A DNA stretch of 64,000 bases from Limisphaera sp026417315 (GCF_049537125.1 NZ_JBMVQY010000006.1:1-64000), one strand, 5' to 3'. Numbered from the stretch's first letter, positions 1 to 9,105 are shown. The notes: a model not told the origin generated them from the letters alone. Numbers and translations: made by a program.

Positions 1-783
1 AACGCTACGAACCACGCGCTGGTGCGCAGCTACGTGTGGGGCCTGGACCTGAGCGAGACGCTGGATAGTGCGGGTGGTGTGCTCTGGGTGCGCGTGACGA
101 GCGGTCCGGCGTCCGGGACGCATTTCGTCACCTACGACGGCAACGGCAACGTCTGGCAGTTGGTTTGTGCCACCACCGGTACGGAGACCGCGCGCTACGA
201 GTACGGCCCCTTGGGCGAGCCCTTGCGCGCCACCGGCCCCGCCGCCGCCTTCAACCCCGTCCGGTTCAGTATCAAACGGATGGACCCGGGCATGGGGCTT
301 GTACTTTATGAGTATCGTGCCTGTAGACCGGGCTTGGTGAGGTGGCTGAGCACAGACCCGTTGGGTGAACTCGGGTTTAGAACGCTACGCGGCGCAACAG
401 AATCGGGAGAGGACGACGTCTTTGCTGACGACGGCCCAAACTTATACGCGTACGTCAGAAACGACCCGGCGATCAACTTGGACCCGCTAGGACTGGCGAG
501 GGGCATTCCTCCTGGCCAGGGCATCAGCATCCCGCCCAGCGTTCCGCAGTCGGAAGAACTCAAACATGCTGTGAAGAGGTACAACGATGCGTGCAAATGT
601 GGAGATGCTCCTTCGGATTTCGATTGCCACACCATTTGCGACGCGTTTTACGGCAACATTTCAACCTGGTTGGTTGCGCGATGCATGTTGAGCTGTGGAG
701 ACTGTGAGTTGGGCAAGTTCATGCGAAAGAATCCTGCAGGCGGCAAGAACCAGAAGAAACCGCAGCCGTCCAAGAAGAAATAG
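1..783 (+). CDS. Rhs repeat protein, C-terminal part (5' end outside window)
   Basis: The reading frame is open from base 1, so this is the tail of a larger Rhs/YD-repeat gene whose start lies outside the window. About residues 1-115 are Rhs core, with YDGNGN, YEYGPLGEP and the YEYR...RWLSTDP segment. The usual GRWLSRDP is altered to VRWLSTDP. LYAYVRNDP and DPLGL mark the normal junction between the Rhs shell and its variable tip. The tip, about 100 residues, has seven cysteines in CxC, CxxxC and CxxC-type spacings and a Lys-rich end, and matches no family I recognise. Rhs proteins are large secreted or surface polymorphic toxins whose C-terminus carries the activity. A small signal-peptide gene starts 5 bases after the stop, as expected for an immunity partner. 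Whether the tip is active is unknown. Confidence 0.85.
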   Translation, partial: NATNHALVRSYVWGLDLSETLDSAGGVLWVRVTSGPASGTHFVTYDGNGNVWQLVCATTGTETARYEYGPLGEPLRATGPAAAFNPVRFSIKRMDPGMGLVLYEYRACRPGLVRWLSTDPLGELGFRTLRGATESGEDDVFADDGPNLYAYVRNDPAINLDPLGLARGIPPGQGISIPPSVPQSEELKHAVKRYNDACKCGDAPSDFDCHTICDAFYGNISTWLVARCMLSCGDCELGKFMRKNPAGGKNQKKPQPSKKK

Positions 784-788
784 GTGCC

Positions 789-1202
789 ATGAAAACGCTG
801 GGACCGATGCTGAGTTGTGTAGCCGCTGTGTTGCTGTCGGTGCATGCGGCAGGGGTTTTGGAGATCACAACGAAGAAGCAAAGTTTTCCGGAGAGGAATC
901 TGTCGGTTGAAAGAACGTATCGTGGCGGCAAGTGCATCATGTTGGAGATGACTCAGGATGGCAAGAGAACGAGAGCGTTCAGGGTCAACGGGAGGACTGT
1001 TGCGGTGGAATCCGATGAAGACCAGGACGGCTTTTATGAAACCTTTGTGGTGTTTGATCCTGAGACTGACGAGTTTGAGTGGTTCATCCGAACAACGAAC
1101 CATGTTGTGCATCCAGTTGCGTCCGAAAAACTCCAAGAGCTGAAGGAAAAGAAAAGGAAGGCGGACAAAGCTTTGGCGGACCTGATCGAGCAATCTAGGT
1201 GA
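789..1202 (+). CDS. small exported protein, possible Rhs immunity protein
   Basis: This 137-residue protein starts 5 bases after the preceding Rhs stop, so the two are very likely co-transcribed. Residues 1-21 form a signal peptide (MKTLGPMLSC then a hydrophobic stretch ending HAAG), which suggests export to the periplasm or outer surface. The middle has an acidic segment, DEDQDGFYETFVVFDP, and the C-terminus is a charged helix rich in Lys and Glu. I recognise no family. An immunity role is inferred only from its place behind a Rhs tip and its size; it could equally be an accessory secreted protein. Confidence 0.6.
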   Translation: MKTLGPMLSCVAAVLLSVHAAGVLEITTKKQSFPERNLSVERTYRGGKCIMLEMTQDGKRTRAFRVNGRTVAVESDEDQDGFYETFVVFDPETDEFEWFIRTTNHVVHPVASEKLQELKEKKRKADKALADLIEQSR

Positions 1203-1386
1203 AAACTATAGGAACATTTCCACCTGTCCTGGCAAGCGGTAGAACGGATCTGGCAGTACTCAGGCGGCGCCGGAGTAGATTGGCCTCCGCCGTCCGTGCC
1301 ACCGCCTCGCGCTGCGTCCTGCCCCAACGGAGTGCGAGAGAAATTGGTTGAATCCGCCTCCGTTCGATGTGAGTTGATTGCCAGCC
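1203..1386. other. spacer between Rhs cassettes
   Basis: No gene is seen. The part from about 1330 (GAGTGCG.GAGAAATT.GTT) resembles 3789-3810 upstream of the third Rhs cassette, so the cassettes were duplicated together with leader sequence. Confidence 0.5.
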
Positions 1387-2946
1387 ATGGTGATCTTTGC
1401 CAGACAACTAACCACCCGCACGCGGAGAGGGTGTGGGAGCGGGCTCGGCGCGGCGATGAACGCGGCCCGCGTGTCAGTGAACACGAACCAAGCCTACCTG
1501 AAGCACCGCGATTTGCGGGCAGAACTGGCGATGGACAATGCGGCTAATCGCGTCTGGCTGGAAATCACGAGGGTGGCGATGGTGCGGGTTGGTTCGGGCC
1601 ACTTCGGGGTGAGCAACATCACGGGCGAAAAGTTGGTCTTGGAGAGTCCCGAGCTTTTAGGCTACGAGAAGGATGGGAACCTTGTACGGCACGGGCGGTG
1701 GGTGTACCGTTGGGACGCGGAGAACCGGCGGGTGCGGGGGATGAGCTACGGCGCGAGCGATCGGGCCGGTTGGCGTCGGGTGGACTGGGCGTACGATGCA
1801 TTGGGCCGGCGCACGAGGCAAACGAGCTGCGTATTGAGCAACGGGGTTTGGGTGGTGACGGATGACCTGAACTTGGTGCGCGATCCGGTCTGGTTCGGCC
1901 GGCACGTTGCAGAGTCGAGCGCCACGAACCATGCGCTGGTGCGCAGCTACGTCTGGGGTTTGGACCTGAGCGAGACGATGGACGGCGCCGGTGGCGTGGG
2001 CGGATTGTTGTGGGTGAAGCAGTACACCGGCCCTTCTGTTGGCGCGCATTTCTGCGCCTACGACGGCAACGGCAACATTAGTGCGCTGATCGCTGCGCTA
2101 GATGGAGCCGAGAGCGCCCGCTACGAATACGGTCCGTTTGGCGAGCTGATTCGCCTCACCGGCCCGATGGGTAAGGGAAACCCCTTCCGTTTCTCGACCA
2201 AGCGGACGCACGACACAACCGACCTGGTCCTGTACGAATACCGCGTTTACTCGCCCAGTACGGGGCGGTGGCTCAGCCGCGATCCCATTGCGGAAGTGGG
2301 CTTTGCACTTGTGGGGCGGCCATCTGGTGGTGTGCGCAGTGCGCGCAGTAATCTCTACCGGGGCATCGGCAATCATCCCCTGAGCGCATTTGATCGACTC
2401 GCGCTGTACGAATACGAGTGGGAAGACATTTTCACTCACGCAGAGAAGCAGGCCATCTTGAACTCAATCGCGCGGGTCAAGCAGAGGGCTTTGGCGTTGA
2501 TCAAGCAGATGGACGACAACATCCGCAAGCTGTCAAAGCTGTGTCCTTGTCCTGCGTACGGGAAGCTCATCAAGAATCTCGAACACGTCAAGCGGATCCT
2601 GGAGGGCATGGTCAGTGAGATCGAAGACCCGGGCAGGAATCTGGAAATCTACCGCGCGGATTTCCCGGGAAACATTATGGCAGACTACTGGAACTCGTCC
2701 GTTCCGTGGTACGACGATACACTCACTTTGGACAACGGATGGTTCCACCAAAGCTCCGATGAGAAAGACTCGACGATGTTTCATGAAATCACGCATGGGC
2801 AGGGGACAGAGGACGAGGACTTCTCGAATCCATATAACAACGCGCACGCGCTTGAAAGCTTGATGCACATAGACAAGGAGAACTGGATACATTTCCGATC
2901 TGACAAGAGAATGGCTGACAGGCTATGCAGTCGAACGGGCTCATGA
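1387..2946 (+). CDS. orphan Rhs cassette with HExxH metallopeptidase-like tip
   Basis: This 519-residue protein begins part-way into an Rhs shell rather than with a full N-terminus, so it looks like a displaced Rhs tip. Residues 60-300 carry Rhs core, including YRWDAENRRVRG, WAYDALGRRTRQTS, YDGNGN, YEYGPFGE and YSPSTGRWLSRDP. The junction motif has become DRLAL. The unique tip (about 325-519) has a basic/helical stretch, then FHEITH at about 465-470 followed by GTEDED. HExxH is the zinc-metallopeptidase signature, and HExxH plus a GTxD-like third ligand recalls aspzincins of the M35 type, although the spacing here is short. The stop overlaps the next gene's ATG (ATGA), so the partner is translationally coupled. 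The start is uncertain: ATG 1387, or ATG 1456 in frame. Confidence 0.8.
   Translation: MVIFARQLTTRTRRGCGSGLGAAMNAARVSVNTNQAYLKHRDLRAELAMDNAANRVWLEITRVAMVRVGSGHFGVSNITGEKLVLESPELLGYEKDGNLVRHGRWVYRWDAENRRVRGMSYGASDRAGWRRVDWAYDALGRRTRQTSCVLSNGVWVVTDDLNLVRDPVWFGRHVAESSATNHALVRSYVWGLDLSETMDGAGGVGGLLWVKQYTGPSVGAHFCAYDGNGNISALIAALDGAESARYEYGPFGELIRLTGPMGKGNPFRFSTKRTHDTTDLVLYEYRVYSPSTGRWLSRDPIAEVGFALVGRPSGGVRSARSNLYRGIGNHPLSAFDRLALYEYEWEDIFTHAEKQAILNSIARVKQRALALIKQMDDNIRKLSKLCPCPAYGKLIKNLEHVKRILEGMVSEIEDPGRNLEIYRADFPGNIMADYWNSSVPWYDDTLTLDNGWFHQSSDEKDSTMFHEITHGQGTEDEDFSNPYNNAHALESLMHIDKENWIHFRSDKRMADRLCSRTGS
1740..2290 (+). repeat. Rhs core DNA repeat (also about 4200-4730 and 1-330)
   Basis: The block encoding the Rhs core is repeated at high identity at about 4200-4730; its second half is also repeated at 1-330. 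Shared landmarks include the bases for WAYDALGRRTRQTS and for NHALVRSYVWGLDLS. These blocks can recombine to exchange tips. Confidence 0.8.
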
Positions 2947-3431
2947 GCAGGCGTGTATGCAGGATTGTCGCGATTGCTGCGGGTGTGGTGTGCCTGGCAC
3001 TCATCGTAATCGTGGTCGCGTTCCCTCCGGTGGCGACCTGCGAGTTGATGTATTTTGACGTCTCCAACGGGCGCATCAAGCGCGAGTGGAAGAACTCCCG
3101 TTGGGCGTACAAAACGACCATCGAGGAGACAGACTACTCGCGACTGCTCAAGAAGTACGGCGTGGAGGAGTTGCCAGCCGAGTGGAAGAAGGCGGCTGAG
3201 AAGCAGTTGGGGATTTGTCGATTGTCTACTCGCTACCTCTGTTACAGGTACGGCGGGGTAGCTGCAGATGCGAACCTCTTCGCGCGGGCTTTGGAGCTCA
3301 CTGATATGAGCGAGACGGAAGCACGGGAGTGGATTTCCGAGTTTCGGGCACTGTTGCAAACGGGCACGCCCACCCAGGTGCGCCAGTACGTAAATGAGCT
3401 GGTCAGAGTGCTGAGCGAACGCTGGGAGTAA
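2943..3431 (+). CDS. single-pass membrane protein coupled to Rhs tip, possible immunity
   Basis: The ATG at 2943 overlaps the Rhs stop as ATGA, which favours it over the in-frame ATG at 2925. The 162-residue product has one strongly hydrophobic segment at about residues 7-26 and then a soluble, charged domain with several Trp, Tyr and Lys residues (KREWKNSRW, YSRLLKKYG). This looks like a membrane-anchored protein facing the periplasm. I recognise no family. The coupling to a predicted metallopeptidase tip makes a cognate immunity function the leading guess; it is inferred from position only. Confidence 0.65.
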   Translation: MSRRVCRIVAIAAGVVCLALIVIVVAFPPVATCELMYFDVSNGRIKREWKNSRWAYKTTIEETDYSRLLKKYGVEELPAEWKKAAEKQLGICRLSTRYLCYRYGGVAADANLFARALELTDMSETEAREWISEFRALLQTGTPTQVRQYVNELVRVLSERWE

Positions 3432-3845
3432 GCTGTTGTGGCAGTGCCGTTGCAAGGTTGGGAAAGAATCCCGGGCGACGCAACTCGCTGGCACGGTCGA
3501 CAGCGCTGCGTCGGTGGGCGGTGTTGGGAACACAGGCGCCCCCCGGGGTTCTTGGCGTCCCAGGCCCGGGTCTTTCCGGAAAAAGCAGTCCTGATCCGAT
3601 GTCGTTCGCCCCGTGACGGGGTCGGGACGAATTGTTTTTTTGGTTTGAGTGTGCTGCCGCGCTGCGCATCGTTGGTCGTGATGGGCGAACGATGCGGAAG
3701 GCGTGCGGGAGAGCAGATGCCGATCCCAAACGGCAGCACAGGTGCAGCCGGGTGCCGCATCGCCCGAGACGCCGCGTCTTCGCGGCAGAGTGCGGGAGAA
3801 ATTTGTTAACCGACATCAGATTGAGTTTGAACTGTTCGTCAGCGC
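3432..3845. other. non-coding spacer between Rhs cassettes 2 and 3
   Basis: No convincing gene. A short hairpin (CCCCGTGACGGGG, about 3610-3622) is followed by a T-run at about 3633-3640 and could be a weak terminator for the immunity candidate. The last 60 bases resemble the leader of cassette 2. Confidence 0.4.
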
Positions 3846-5450
3846 ATGACGAGATCTGTCAGCCAACCTGGCAGCAAGACATTCCCTGGCTCCGTAATCA
3901 TTTTGGGCGAGGCGACGAATGCGGCCAGCGTGTCGGTGAACACGAACCCGACCCATCGCAAGAGGCGTTATTTCCGGGCGGAGTTGGCGGTGGAGAATTC
4001 GGCCAATCCCGTCTGGCTGGGGATCACGAACGTGGCGGTGCTGCCGGTTGGTTCTGGCCAATACGTGGTCAGCAACATCACGGGCCAGGTGTTTGTGCCC
4101 AAGACGCCCGAGAGCTTCAGCTACGATGCGGACGGCAACCTGACCAGCGACGGGCGTTGGAACTACACCTGGGACGCAGAGAACCGGTTGGTGCGGGTGA
4201 AGAGCTACGGGGCGGCGGATCGGGCCGGTTGGCGTCGGGTGGACTGGGCGTACGATGCATTGGGCCGGCGCACGAGGCAGACGAGCTACGTATTGAGCAA
4301 CGGGGTCTGGGTGGTGACGGAAGACGTGAAGTTTGTCAGCGATCCAGCGCCTTTCGGCCGACACGTGGTCGAGCTCGGCGCCACGAACCATGCGCTGGTG
4401 CGCAGCTACGTGTGGGGCCTTGACTTGAGTGGCACAATGGACGGTGCCGGTGGCGTCGGTGGTGGCCTGCTCTGGGTCCGGCTGGCCGGTGGTCTGGCTT
4501 CGGGGACGCATTTTGTGACCTGCGACGGCAACGGCAACAGTGTTTCACCGATCGCTGCGGCCGATGTGTGGGAAGCCGCCCGCTACGAATACGGTCCTTT
4601 TGGGGAGCCGATTCGTGTAACGGGTCAAACAGCTACAGAAAATGTCTTCCGTTTCAGCACCAAACGGACGGACGACACAACCGAACTGGTGCTTTAGGAA
4701 TATCGCGCCTAGAGTCCCAGCCTTGGCAGGTGGCCGACGAGAAAACCCATCGCGGAACGTGGAGCCAGGAGTCTCCATGGGCTCGTTTACAACAATCCGC
4801 TGTTTTCCATTGACCGCGACGGCTTAGACGTAGCTGCTCGATTTCCAGAACTCCGACCAACCGTTCCATCTCCAGAGCATTGGGAATATTCGTTTGCAGT
4901 TACATCGTGCGGGCGTTCCACTGGATCGGGGATATGGGCTCTGCGGCCTTTCGGTCAAGAACCTGCTTTGGCAGAACGCCGGTGGCCTCCGCACAAACCC
5001 ACGCGGCCCCCTTCCGTTTCCGGGATTCAACGTTGTACGCGCGACATTAACAAAGAGGGGGGGCACGTGCTGGGACCGCTGCATTCTTGAGATTGCGAAT
5101 CGTTTCTCTGGGCATGTTTACTTGGATTATGGATACGACGCACACGGCAAGCGGCGGGGCATCGGGTGCAATGACCCAAATGCGAAGGCTGGGGCAAAGG
5201 CACGTTTAGAAGAAGATACCCACCGAGATGGCGCAATACATGCTGGAAAGGTGGCTTGGAGCTTCAACATGGCGCTGCAAAGGGTAAAAAGGTGGCAGAT
5301 GCGACCGATAACGAAATGTGGCAGTGTCTTCAGGAGGCTCCGCTCGAAAAGGATTACCATGGGTACTGTTATAACGGCAGGCATTGGGCTCGGAGTGCGC
5401 CAAGACGCTGCGGTCTCTTGTGCACTGCTTTCGGATGAAAGACGCACCGT
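3846..5450 (+). pseudogene. decayed orphan Rhs cassette
   Basis: The frame from 3846 encodes about 283 residues of Rhs core closely like the cassette at 1387-2946 (YDADGNLTSDGRWNYTWDAENR, WAYDALGRRTRQTS, YEYGPFGEP). It is then broken by TAG at 4695, where the intact copy has a Tyr codon in LVLYEYR, and again by TAG at 4710. The same frame goes on with recognisable Rhs sequence (GRW, VYNNPLFSIDRDGLD, about 4725-4815). Beyond that, tip-like coding moves between frames: YGYDAHGKRRGIG near 5117 and ATDNEMWQCLQEAP near 5300 lie in different frames. At least two nonsense codons and one or two frameshifts make this a remnant. No start or ribosome site is convincing. Confidence 0.75.
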
Positions 5451-5596
5451 GGTGTCGAACGGGGAAGCAGTGGGTATGGCGTCTGCTGGTTGGGACTGGT
5501 ACATGCGGGGTTGTAGTGTTCCCGAGAGTTTGTGACCTGGCGTTGAAGCGGGCTACCACCGTCGGCCGCCACGCGGGGAGCCTCGAGAAGCCGGCG

Positions 5597-5860
5597 ATGC
5601 ACTTGGAGCGGCACGTAGCGCTGCGAATGGCCCGGCAAGCATTAGAAAAGCAGGGTTGTGATCCGCATCATGGGATACCTGTTGAAGATGGCCGAACCAA
5701 AGCTCCAGATGGGCGTCCCGACGTGTATGTGGTCAGAAATGCGGATACCGCAAACTGGGGCACTATTTGGTTTCGCAACGAGAGTGAGCAGAGAAGTCTT
5801 TGCGTTAATGTGAGCCTTGAGGGCCGCACAATCGCGTGTTTGATACCCGGGTCGCTATAG
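5597..5860 (+). CDS. hypothetical protein fragment behind decayed Rhs cassette
   Basis: The frame from ATG 5597 gives 87 residues ending in a plausible globular segment (PDVYVVRNADTANWGTIWF, then CVNVSLEGRTIACLIPG). The place after a Rhs tip suggests it was that tip's immunity or accessory gene. The frame is open upstream to about 5384 without a clear start, so the 5' end may be lost along with the cassette. I do not recognise the family, and it may not be expressed. Confidence 0.35.
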   Translation: MHLERHVALRMARQALEKQGCDPHHGIPVEDGRTKAPDGRPDVYVVRNADTANWGTIWFRNESEQRSLCVNVSLEGRTIACLIPGSL

Positions 5861-6848
5861 GCTGGGCGTTTTCAAACTAGAGCAGATCGATTCCAGGTGG
5901 GTCGCGCGTCGTGGAGTGCGACAACCATCCAACACAGCGAAAGCGGCCCGGCAGCCGGATCCAGCTGAAGAGTCCTTGCGCGCGCTTCGGAATTCTCCGA
6001 CCCGCGTCGATCGCCCGGCCGATTTGTCGTGCGCCCGTGCAACTCCGACACCTTGCGCGCTCTGCTTGCGGGCCGCGTCTGGCGCAATCCACCGCGGCTG
6101 ACTCCCCAGCACGGAATTCCTTCGATGCTGCGCCTTGGTCGCCGGCACTGTTTTGACCCCCAGCCCGGCAGGTAGTGCTGGATGGGGCTGCCGCGGCGCC
6201 ACCACCGGGTCCGGTTCCGCAAGTGGACCCTGGACCGCAGAGTCCACATTGTAAACCTTCACGGCTCTCACTCTGCCAGTGCGCCCGGAATCACACCCGA
6301 ACCTCCTGACGCCGGACCTTTCGATTCGGTACGCCCTCCGGATCCGTGGTGGTGCGGCCGAAATCCCGCTTCATCCAAGCGGGGCGAATGCTGATTGTCT
6401 GCCCGTCCGAGGTGCTGGCGAGGGCGGATGAATTGACGTCCCCGCCTCACGCGATGTTGGGGGCGCCATGGACCGATGCTTTCGTCCGCGATCGGGTCGT
6501 CCGGTTTTGATCGGGCCGCTCGCGGGGGCTGGTTCATCTGCGCCCCGTTGGGCCAAACCGGCGGCGCGCCATGGGCGGGACACTTTCCGGCCCCCGGAGT
6601 TTTGTGGGAATGGAAAACGCAGAAGCTGCTTCGGAGGATGGCCGCCCGGCGCCTTGACGGTGGCAGTGCCGCCGGCGCTGTAGATGCGCCGTCCGGCGCG
6701 TTTCAGGTTTTGGTCAGGGCTGACAGCTCGCGGGGTTTCGGGCGTCCCCGGCGCATGAAAGCCGAGCGAGAGAGGCACCATCGTGGGATTCGCGAATGCC
6801 GGGCTCGGAAACGGAAGTGCACCGTTCCGAACCCTGCATGAAAGGGTC
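5861..6848. other. long region without a recognisable gene
   Basis: Nearly 1 kb with only short, compositionally biased open frames on both strands. The last 200 bases are a copy of a dispersed repeat listed separately. Nothing else is recognised. Confidence 0.5.
6626..6830 (+). repeat. dispersed non-coding repeat, copy 1
   Basis: Aligns with 52433-52633 through ordered landmarks: CTGCTT.GGAGGAT, a GCTGT block, TTTC.GGTTTTGG, TTTCGGGCGTC, and GAAT..CGGGCT followed by AAACG.AA.TGC. The last three gaps between landmarks agree to within one base. No coding potential is seen in it. Confidence 0.5.
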
Positions 6849-6877
6849 TTGCCCGCCGGACTGGCGTGTGGTATAAG
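6849..6877 (+). promoter_or_regulatory. sigma70-type promoter of tRNA-Gly
   Basis: TTGCCC at 6849-6854 and TATAAG at 6872-6877 are separated by exactly 17 bases. Transcription would start about 8 bases before the mature tRNA. Strong by pattern and position. Confidence 0.65.
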
Positions 6878-6891
6878 AGGTCCCGGAGCTT

Positions 6892-6965
6892 GCGGGTGTG
6901 GTTCAATGGTAGAACGCGGGCTTCCCAAGCCTGAGACGAGGGTTCGATTCCCTTCACCCGCTCCA
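6892..6965 (+). tRNA. tRNA-Gly(CCC)
   Basis: A 74-base cloverleaf. The acceptor stem is GCGGGTG paired with CACCCGC, followed by discriminator T and an encoded CCA (6963-6965). The D arm is GTTC..AGAAC. The anticodon stem CGGGC/GCCTG closes the loop TTCCCAA, giving anticodon CCC, which reads GGG. The T arm contains GGTTCGATTCC. A promoter lies just upstream and a run of seven T residues follows directly (from 6967), so it is probably a single-gene transcript. Confidence 0.96.
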
Positions 6966-7735
6966 ATTTTTTTGTCCCCGTAGGTTCGCCTCCCGGATGT
7001 CCCAGGCTGACCGAAAGTGGATTGCCTCCCTGGCTTCAGCGGCACGGGCCCGGATGGATTCGCCGTGGCGATCCGGCAGGAGCGGATGCCGGGGGTCGTG
7101 CCTGATGGAGGAACGTGCAGGCCCCGGCCGGCAAACAGCTGCGGTGCGGCGACCGTTCTTCGTGGTTCTCGTCTGGAGGGGAAGCACAGTCCGATGGTCC
7201 CAGGGCTCCTGCCGGTTTGCGCGGCCGTCTGGCGGGCGCTGTCGTGGGGCGCGAATCGCGGGTGCAGGCGCTTTTCGCGGGAAAAGCTCCTCGGGACGAC
7301 GACGCGGTTGGGGAAGGGGATCGCGGCGTCCGGGGCCCTATGGGCGATCGCTGCATCCCAGAGGTGGGTTTACGAAGGGCCGCTGCCCGGCGGGGGGCCA
7401 CAAGACGCAAGGGCGTACCCCCGGGACTGAACTTCGAGATGATTCACTGCGCGCCGAGATGTGTTTGATCCTTTCCTGTGGGTGACGCGGTCGTTTCATG
7501 AGGCGATGCCCGCGATGCGGGACGGATGATGCGGGTGCGCGGAAGGATTGGTCTGAAGCGCCTCGCACGGGGAATGCGGAGGGATGGCGCAACGGGGCCG
7601 GACGGAGAAGTTGCGCGGCCGGAATGGCAATGGCAGCATGGCGATGCTCGGCGAGCGCGGCGGTTGCGGGGGCCGACCGGTGGAGTGCTCGGGGGAAGGG
7701 ATCGCGGCGCTGCGGAGCAGCGATGGGAGGCGAGG
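6966..7735. other. region without a recognisable gene
   Basis: About 770 bases between the tRNA and cutA. Open frames exist on both strands but show GC-rich shadow composition, no start signals and no known motif. The T-run at 6967-6973 may help end the tRNA transcript. Confidence 0.5.
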
Positions 7736-8077
7736 ATGCAAGCGACCCGGAATGTCGTGGTGGTGCTGATCACGGTGCCGGACATGCAGACGGCCCGACG
7801 TCTGGCGGCGTTGGCGGTGGAGGCCCGGCTGGCGGCGTGCGTGAGCCTAGCGCCGGCGATCGAGTCCCTTTACTGGTGGGAGGGGCAACTGCAACGAAGC
7901 GATGAGGTTTTGATGATTTGCAAGACGGTGCGCAAACGTCTGGGCCAGCTGGAAGAGCTCATTCGGAAGGAGCATCCCTACGAAACGCCGGAGTTCCTCG
8001 TGTGCCCGGTGAATGCTGGCATGGAGGGCTACCTCCAATGGGTGCAGGCGGAGTGCCGGTCGGGAGAGAACGCTTGA
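7736..8077 (+). CDS. cutA: CutA-family divalent cation tolerance protein
   Basis: This 113-residue protein has the whole CutA fold: VVVLITVPD at the N-terminus, ARLAACVSL, YWWEGQLQRSDEVLMICKT, and HPYETPEFLVCPV. The family forms very stable trimers related to PII signalling proteins and is linked to copper tolerance, though its exact role is unsettled. The frame is open far upstream, but the ATG at 7736 follows a purine-rich GGGAGGCGAGG and gives the family's usual length. The next gene starts about 95 bases downstream on the same strand. Confidence 0.93.
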   Translation: MQATRNVVVVLITVPDMQTARRLAALAVEARLAACVSLAPAIESLYWWEGQLQRSDEVLMICKTVRKRLGQLEELIRKEHPYETPEFLVCPVNAGMEGYLQWVQAECRSGENA

Positions 8078-8172
8078 GGGACGCCCCGGTGCACGCGGGC
8101 GCGGTGCTTGCAGGGAACTTGCGCGGGTCATCACAGGGATTCATACTGGGGCAAAAGAACGGGCCAACGACC

Positions 8173-8754
8173 ATGTCACTGGAACTGGAACTTCAGAAAT
8201 TCCCGAAAACGATCACGTTGAGAGACGGCACGGAGGTGGTGCTGCGGCCGTTGCAGAGCACTGACGAGCCGGCCTTTCACGAGTTCTTTCTGGCTGTACC
8301 GGAGCATGAGCGCATGTTCATCAAGCACCGGGTGACGGATCGAGCCGTGATCCGCAACTGGTGTCAGAACATCGATTACGGCAGGAACTTTCCGTTGCTT
8401 GCCCTGGCGGGCAGTCGGATCGTCGGGGATGCCACGTTGCATCAGCAGTTGGGCGGATGGAAGCGGCATGTGGGCCGGGTGAGCGTGCTGGTGCATCCGC
8501 GGTTCCGTGGGCGCGGTTTGGCGCGGGCCCTGGTGTCGGAGATCGTCGAGGTGGCACGGAATCTGGGGTTGGAAAAGGTGGAAGCGGAATTCATCGGGGA
8601 GCAGGAGGCGGCCATGAAGCTCTTCGCGCTCCTGGGCTTCACGCATTTGGTGCGCATCCCCGACCACGTGAAGGACATGCAGGGGATCAAGCACGATTAC
8701 ATCCTGATGGAGCTGGTGCTGCGGACGGACGAGGAGTACGCGGGGGCCGGCTGA
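8173..8754 (+). CDS. GNAT-family N-acetyltransferase
   Basis: A 193-residue protein with a GNAT domain over about residues 17-170. VSVLVHPRFRGRGLARALV is the acetyl-CoA-binding motif A (R/Q-x-x-G-x-G/A). It is followed by the helix and the LEKVEAEFIGEQEAAMKLFALLGF segment typical of the C-terminal half. The family transfers acetyl groups from acetyl-CoA to amines; nothing here identifies the substrate. The ATG at 8173 begins the homologous part, although the frame is open further upstream into cutA. It may share a transcript with cutA. Confidence 0.88.
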   Translation: MSLELELQKFPKTITLRDGTEVVLRPLQSTDEPAFHEFFLAVPEHERMFIKHRVTDRAVIRNWCQNIDYGRNFPLLALAGSRIVGDATLHQQLGGWKRHVGRVSVLVHPRFRGRGLARALVSEIVEVARNLGLEKVEAEFIGEQEAAMKLFALLGFTHLVRIPDHVKDMQGIKHDYILMELVLRTDEEYAGAG

Positions 8755-8808
8755 GGTCGGGCATTCCCCACCTGCTGTCCCGGCTGCAGGACTCGAAGGA
8801 GCGTGTGA

Positions 8809-9105
8809 ATGGCCCCGCCGGTTTGTCCTTGTTGCGGGTGCCGGTTATCCCCCGAAGCCCGGGTTTGTCCGGAATGCGGCGCGGATGAGCAAACCGGCTG
8901 GACGCAGGCGTGGACGGGTGAGGCGCCGGGGGAGGAGCCGTTCGACTACGACGAATACGTTCGGCGGGAGTTTGGCACGCAGGCACCGGGATGGGATCGA
9001 CTTCGCCCGGCGGGCGTACGATGGCTCTGGTGGTTCGTGGGAGTGGGGTTGCTGACCTTGATCCTGTTGGGCTGGTTGCTTGACTTTTTCGGTTCGCTCC
9101 GGTGA
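8809..9105 (+). CDS. small zinc-ribbon membrane protein
   Basis: This 98-residue protein has a double-CxxC zinc ribbon at the N-terminus (CPCCGCRLSPEARVCPECG, residues about 6-24), an acidic/aromatic linker, and one C-terminal transmembrane helix at about residues 70-93 (WWFVGVGLLTLILLGWLL). It is probably an inner-membrane protein with a cytoplasmic zinc domain. Its role is unknown. It starts 54 bases after the acetyltransferase on the same strand. Confidence 0.75.
   Translation: MAPPVCPCCGCRLSPEARVCPECGADEQTGWTQAWTGEAPGEEPFDYDEYVRREFGTQAPGWDRLRPAGVRWLWWFVGVGLLTLILLGWLLDFFGSLR

Noticed and set aside
7017..7430. Possible gene of 137 codons after the tRNA
   Set aside because: No ribosome site, no recognisable motif, and equally long frames exist on the other strand.
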